A stretch of 37,018 nucleotides of DNA from Actinomadura sp. KC216 (GTDB lineage Bacteria > Actinomycetota > Actinomycetes > Streptosporangiales > Streptosporangiaceae): assembly GCF_004348535.1 (NCBI RefSeq), contig NZ_SMJX01000055.1, positions 1-37,018 of the forward strand, read 5' to 3'. The notes below the pieces were generated by a model, which was given only the letters and a program-made list of their open reading frames with translations, ran no database searches and was not told the origin of the DNA. Within the stretch, counting starts at the first letter, position 1. Each line of letters begins with the position of its first letter. Made by a program: the position numbers and the translations under genes. Shown here one piece after another: positions 34,552-37,018 of the stretch.

Positions 34552-35436
34552 TCACGTCCGCAGATGCGCCAGGACGGTGTCGGCGAACTCGGCGGCGAGC
34601 GGGCTGAGCGCGTCCCACCGCCGCGCCGCCCACCCCGCGGTGAGCGGCGGGAGTCCCGGGATCGGGATCAACCGGACGTCGCCGCTCCCGCACCCCCACC
34701 CCGGCAGCGCGGGCAGGATCGCGTGGCCCAGGCCCAGCTCGGCGAGCAGCAGCGCGGTGTCCCAGTCGGCCACGCTCGTGGTCGACGTCAGCCGCACGCC
34801 GTGCCGTTCGAGATGCGCCTCCAGATGCAGCCGCGAGGTCGAATGCTCGGGCAGCTCGATGTGCCGGATACCCCCGAGATCCTCGAACGCGATCGACGTC
34901 CGCCGGGCCAGCGGATCATCGGCATGGACGGCGAGCACCCACGGCAACTCCCGCGAGACCCGCTGCTCGACCCCCTCCATGGGCGGCCCGGTCGTCACCC
35001 ACGCGAGGTCGGCGGCGTGCGAGCGGACGGCCTCCAGGCACCGCCGGCTGGACCCCGCCGTCTCGAACTGCAACGCCGCCTCGGGATGCCGCTCCCGGAA
35101 CGCGACCACGCCCGCCGCCATGAAGTGCCGGACGGTGGTCGCCCCCGTCGCGACCCGGACCGTCCCGCCGACGCCCCGGCGCAGATCGTCGAGATGCCGC
35201 AGCGCCGAGTCGAGCCCGGCGAGCCCCTCCGCCGCCGCCTGCTGCAGGACGCGCCCCGCCCGCGTCGGCACCACCCCCCGCGGGCGCCGCTCCAGGAGCA
35301 CGAGCCCGGTCTCCCGCTCCAGCCGCTTCACATGCTGGCTGACCGCCGACTGGCTGCACGACAGGTTGCGCGCCACCGCACTGAGATTGCCCGCCGCGCA
35401 CACGGCCACGAACACGCGCAGATCGTCCAGGGTCAT
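34552..35436 (-). CDS. LysR-family transcriptional regulator
   Basis: A 294-aa regulator. The N-terminal winged HTH (about residues 1-60) is MTLDDLRVFVAVCAAGNLSAVARNLSCSQSAVSQHVKRLERETGLVLLERRPRGV. A periplasmic-binding-protein-like effector domain follows (about 88-290). ATG 35436 is chosen because the conserved HTH starts at once; the longer frame to 35592 adds unrelated residues. The upstream 156 bp is AT-richer (35455-35490) and probably holds its promoter. The target gene and ligand are unknown, as no divergent partner exists: upstream is nei on the same strand. Confidence 0.9.
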   Translation of the reverse strand: MTLDDLRVFVAVCAAGNLSAVARNLSCSQSAVSQHVKRLERETGLVLLERRPRGVVPTRAGRVLQQAAAEGLAGLDSALRHLDDLRRGVGGTVRVATGATTVRHFMAAGVVAFRERHPEAALQFETAGSSRRCLEAVRSHAADLAWVTTGPPMEGVEQRVSRELPWVLAVHADDPLARRTSIAFEDLGGIRHIELPEHSTSRLHLEAHLERHGVRLTSTTSVADWDTALLLAELGLGHAILPALPGWGCGSGDVRLIPIPGLPPLTAGWAARRWDALSPLAAEFADTVLAHLRT

Positions 35437-35592
35437 GCCATCCAAGCTATGCCTGGGAGATAAATAAGGAAACCCGAGAATTGACTTGGAACGCTCACAT
35501 GCCGAGGATGCTCCTATCGGGGCGCCCGGATCCAGCGCCCCACCAGGCGGCGACCCGCCCCACAACCCGGGCAAAGGGCGGGCGCCGACCAA

Positions 35593-36384
35593 CTACCTCG
35601 ACGGGGGTTGGCAGCGGGGGCACCAGTAGGTGACGCGCTTGCCGCCATGAGACGCCTGATCGCCGCGTTCTATGCGCGTCCCGCACCTGCGGCGGGGGCG
35701 TCCGGCGCGGCCGTAGACCCAGTGCTCGCGGCCGCGGGCCGGGTCGCCGGTGGTGATGTGGCCGTGCCGCTCCTTGTTGAGGTCCAGGAGCCGGTGAGAG
35801 AGCTCTACGAGCCCGTCCAGGTCGGGAACGTTCCCGACCAGGGTCCACGGGTGAACGCCCCGCAGAAACAGAATCTCGGCCTTGTACACGTTGCCGATCC
35901 CGGCGAGCCGGGTCTGATCGAGCACCGCTTCCCCGATCGCCCGCGTGGGATCCTCCTCCAGCCGCGCGATGGCCGCCGCGGCCATGTCCGGCCCCCAACC
36001 GGGATCGAGCAGATCAGGCCCGAGATGGCCGACAGCCGCGTCCTCCTCTGAGGTGCGCAGCAGTTCGACGAGACCGAGGGAGTGGCCGACCGCCTGCCAC
36101 TCCGCATTGGCCAGCACGAGCCGGACGCGGTGATCGCGCGGCACCGGCCCGGCCCGGCGGATCTGCCAGCGGCCCTCCATCAGCAGATGGGTGTGGACGG
36201 TCAGCCCGCCCTCGACCCTGACGAGGAGGTGCTTGCCGCGGGACACGGCGTCCAGGACGGTGCGTCCCCGCAGGTCCGCGGTCGCGAACCGGGGGACGCG
36301 GAAGTCGGAGCGCACCAGCGGCCGCCCGGCGAGCGCCTCGCGCAGGCGCCGGGCGGTCAGCCAGACGACGTCACCCTCTGGCAT
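35593..36384 (-). CDS. Fpg/Nei-family DNA glycosylase (Nei2-like) with altered zinc finger
   Basis: Bifunctional glycosylase/AP lyase for oxidised bases. The 263-aa protein begins MPEGD, with the catalytic Pro2 and Glu3, and has the conserved Lys in VSRGKHLLV. The helix-2-turn-helix is seen as LAGIGNVYKAEILF. The C-terminal zinc finger reads GRPRRRCGT ... RVTYWCPRCQ. Relatives have Cys-x2-Cys before GT; here the first Cys is Arg (codon CGC, 35694-35692), leaving three zinc ligands. ATG 36384 is 9 bp after the Rrf2 stop and has no SD, so it may depend on coupling. Confidence 0.88.
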   Translation of the reverse strand: MPEGDVVWLTARRLREALAGRPLVRSDFRVPRFATADLRGRTVLDAVSRGKHLLVRVEGGLTVHTHLLMEGRWQIRRAGPVPRDHRVRLVLANAEWQAVGHSLGLVELLRTSEEDAAVGHLGPDLLDPGWGPDMAAAAIARLEEDPTRAIGEAVLDQTRLAGIGNVYKAEILFLRGVHPWTLVGNVPDLDGLVELSHRLLDLNKERHGHITTGDPARGREHWVYGRAGRPRRRCGTRIERGDQASHGGKRVTYWCPRCQPPSR

Positions 36385-36393
36385 GGAGGGGGC

Positions 36394-36858
36394 TCAGATG
36401 AAAGAGGGGCTTTCCCAGGCGGACGGGTCGTCGGTCAGCTTCCGGACGGGCTCGGGGAGTTTCCCTTCGGCGATGTGCGCCAGCATGACCTGCTCCAGGA
36501 TGGCCCGCTCGCTGGCGCGCAGCGCGATCCACACGTCCTGCAGCGAACGGGCGGGCCCCTGGTACCCGACGTGCTCGGGCCGCTCGCCCCGCACGCCGAG
36601 CAGCGGCCCGTCGATGGCGCGGATGATGTCGGCGAGGGAGATCTGGTCGGCCGGCCGCGCCAGCCAGTAGCCGCCCTCGGGTCCCCGCTGGCTCCGGACG
36701 AGACCGGACCGGCGCAGCTGGCCGAGGATGTTCTCAAGGAATTTGGGCGGGATCTGCTGCGCCTCCGCGAGCTGTACCGCGGTCACCGGACGGCTTCCGC
36801 CGACCGCCAACTCCGCAGCGGCGCGCAACGCATAGTCGACCCGGGCGGACAATCGCAT
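36394..36858 (-). CDS. Rrf2-family transcriptional regulator without cluster cysteines
   Basis: A 154-aa winged-helix regulator starting MRLSARVDYALRAAAELAV, with the HTH QLAEAQQIPPKFLENILGQLRRSGLVRSQRGPEGGYWLARPADQISLADIIRAIDGPL (about residues 28-85). It has no Cys at all, so it cannot hold the IscR/NsrR-type Fe-S cluster; CymR-like partner sensing or another signal is more likely. ATG 36858 is preferred over GTG 36888, which gives a non-conserved leader. GATAAT (36870-36865) lies close upstream, suggesting a near-leaderless mRNA. Probably cotranscribed with nei. Confidence 0.87.
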   Translation of the reverse strand: MRLSARVDYALRAAAELAVGGSRPVTAVQLAEAQQIPPKFLENILGQLRRSGLVRSQRGPEGGYWLARPADQISLADIIRAIDGPLLGVRGERPEHVGYQGPARSLQDVWIALRASERAILEQVMLAHIAEGKLPEPVRKLTDDPSAWESPSFI

Positions 36859-36907
36859 ATGGTCATTATCCCTTGCCGATCGGACCACTCGGGTTCGGGC
36901 CGGTGCG

Positions 36908-37018
36908 CTAGCAGAGGCCCAGCAGTTCGGCCGCCGCCTGGGCGTTCGCGGCCGCGGCGCCGTAGGTGGCGACGTAGACGGCCGACTCCGGACGCCAGAC
37001 GGGCAGGCCCATCTCCAC
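36908..37018 (-). CDS. Unidentified gene, C-terminal 36 residues only
   Basis: The frame on the minus strand is open from the window edge to TAG at 36910-36908. It encodes VEMGLPVWRPESAVYVATYGAAAANAQAAAELLGLC-type sequence, Ala-rich with a strand then a helix and a C-terminal Cys. GC codon bias fits a real gene end. The family is not recognisable from this piece. It lies 49 bp upstream of the Rrf2 start, same strand. Confidence 0.55.
   Translation of the reverse strand: MEMGLPVWRPESAVYVATYGAAAANAQAAAELLGLC

Overview
This is a high-GC (roughly 70% or more) actinomycete chromosome segment. Gene content, GTG starts, Shine-Dalgarno usage and several apparently leaderless starts fit the order Streptosporangiales (an Actinomadura-like organism is my best guess, from protein resemblance only). 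I see no rRNA, tRNA, CRISPR array, insertion sequence or phage gene.

Layout. (1) 1-10054, plus strand: the conserved actinobacterial translation/RNA-turnover block nrnA (5' end cut off by the window), truB, a PAQR/hemolysin III gene, ribF, rpsO, pnp, an M16 peptidase, an AzoR-like oxidoreductase and dapB. (2) 10117-22798: an accessory block on both strands. It holds a SnoaL-fused ECF sigma factor, an SRPBCC lipid/cyclase-fold protein, an orphan ModA-like lipoprotein, ung, an 8-TM protein, menA, a DHA2 multidrug transporter, a GNAT acetyltransferase, a CGNR zinc-finger regulator, a small protein coupled to a VOC protein, a MocR regulator face to face with an EamA transporter, a 58-aa membrane protein and a GH18-like membrane-anchored protein. 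(3) 23149-33807, plus strand: the conserved block resumes with dapA, rnj, ftsK, a RodZ-like HTH/DUF4115 protein, rimO, pgsA, cinA and clgR. (4) 33964-37018: dps (plus), then on the minus strand LysR, Nei/Fpg, Rrf2 and the 3' end of an unidentified gene.

How genes work together: rpsO, pnp and rnj (RNase J) supply translation and RNA decay, with NrnA finishing oligoribonucleotides. dapB and dapA make diaminopimelate. ftsK and the RodZ-like protein act in division and cell shape, pgsA in anionic lipid synthesis. clgR should control Clp proteolysis. ung and nei are base-excision glycosylases.

The most distinctive signal is regulatory rather than a new gene system. Four promoters (PAQR, AzoR-like, SRPBCC, small protein/VOC) carry strong inverted repeats between -35 and -10 and/or just downstream. 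Only the last has an obvious regulator gene (CGNR) beside it. Other points of interest are an ECF41-type promoter in front of the SnoaL-fused sigma factor, a MocR/EamA pair whose start codons overlap on opposite strands with three GATAGC motifs around them, a nested/crossing set of inverted repeats ahead of dapA, and a Nei glycosylase with Arg in place of a zinc-finger Cys. I did not find a clear undescribed multi-gene system.
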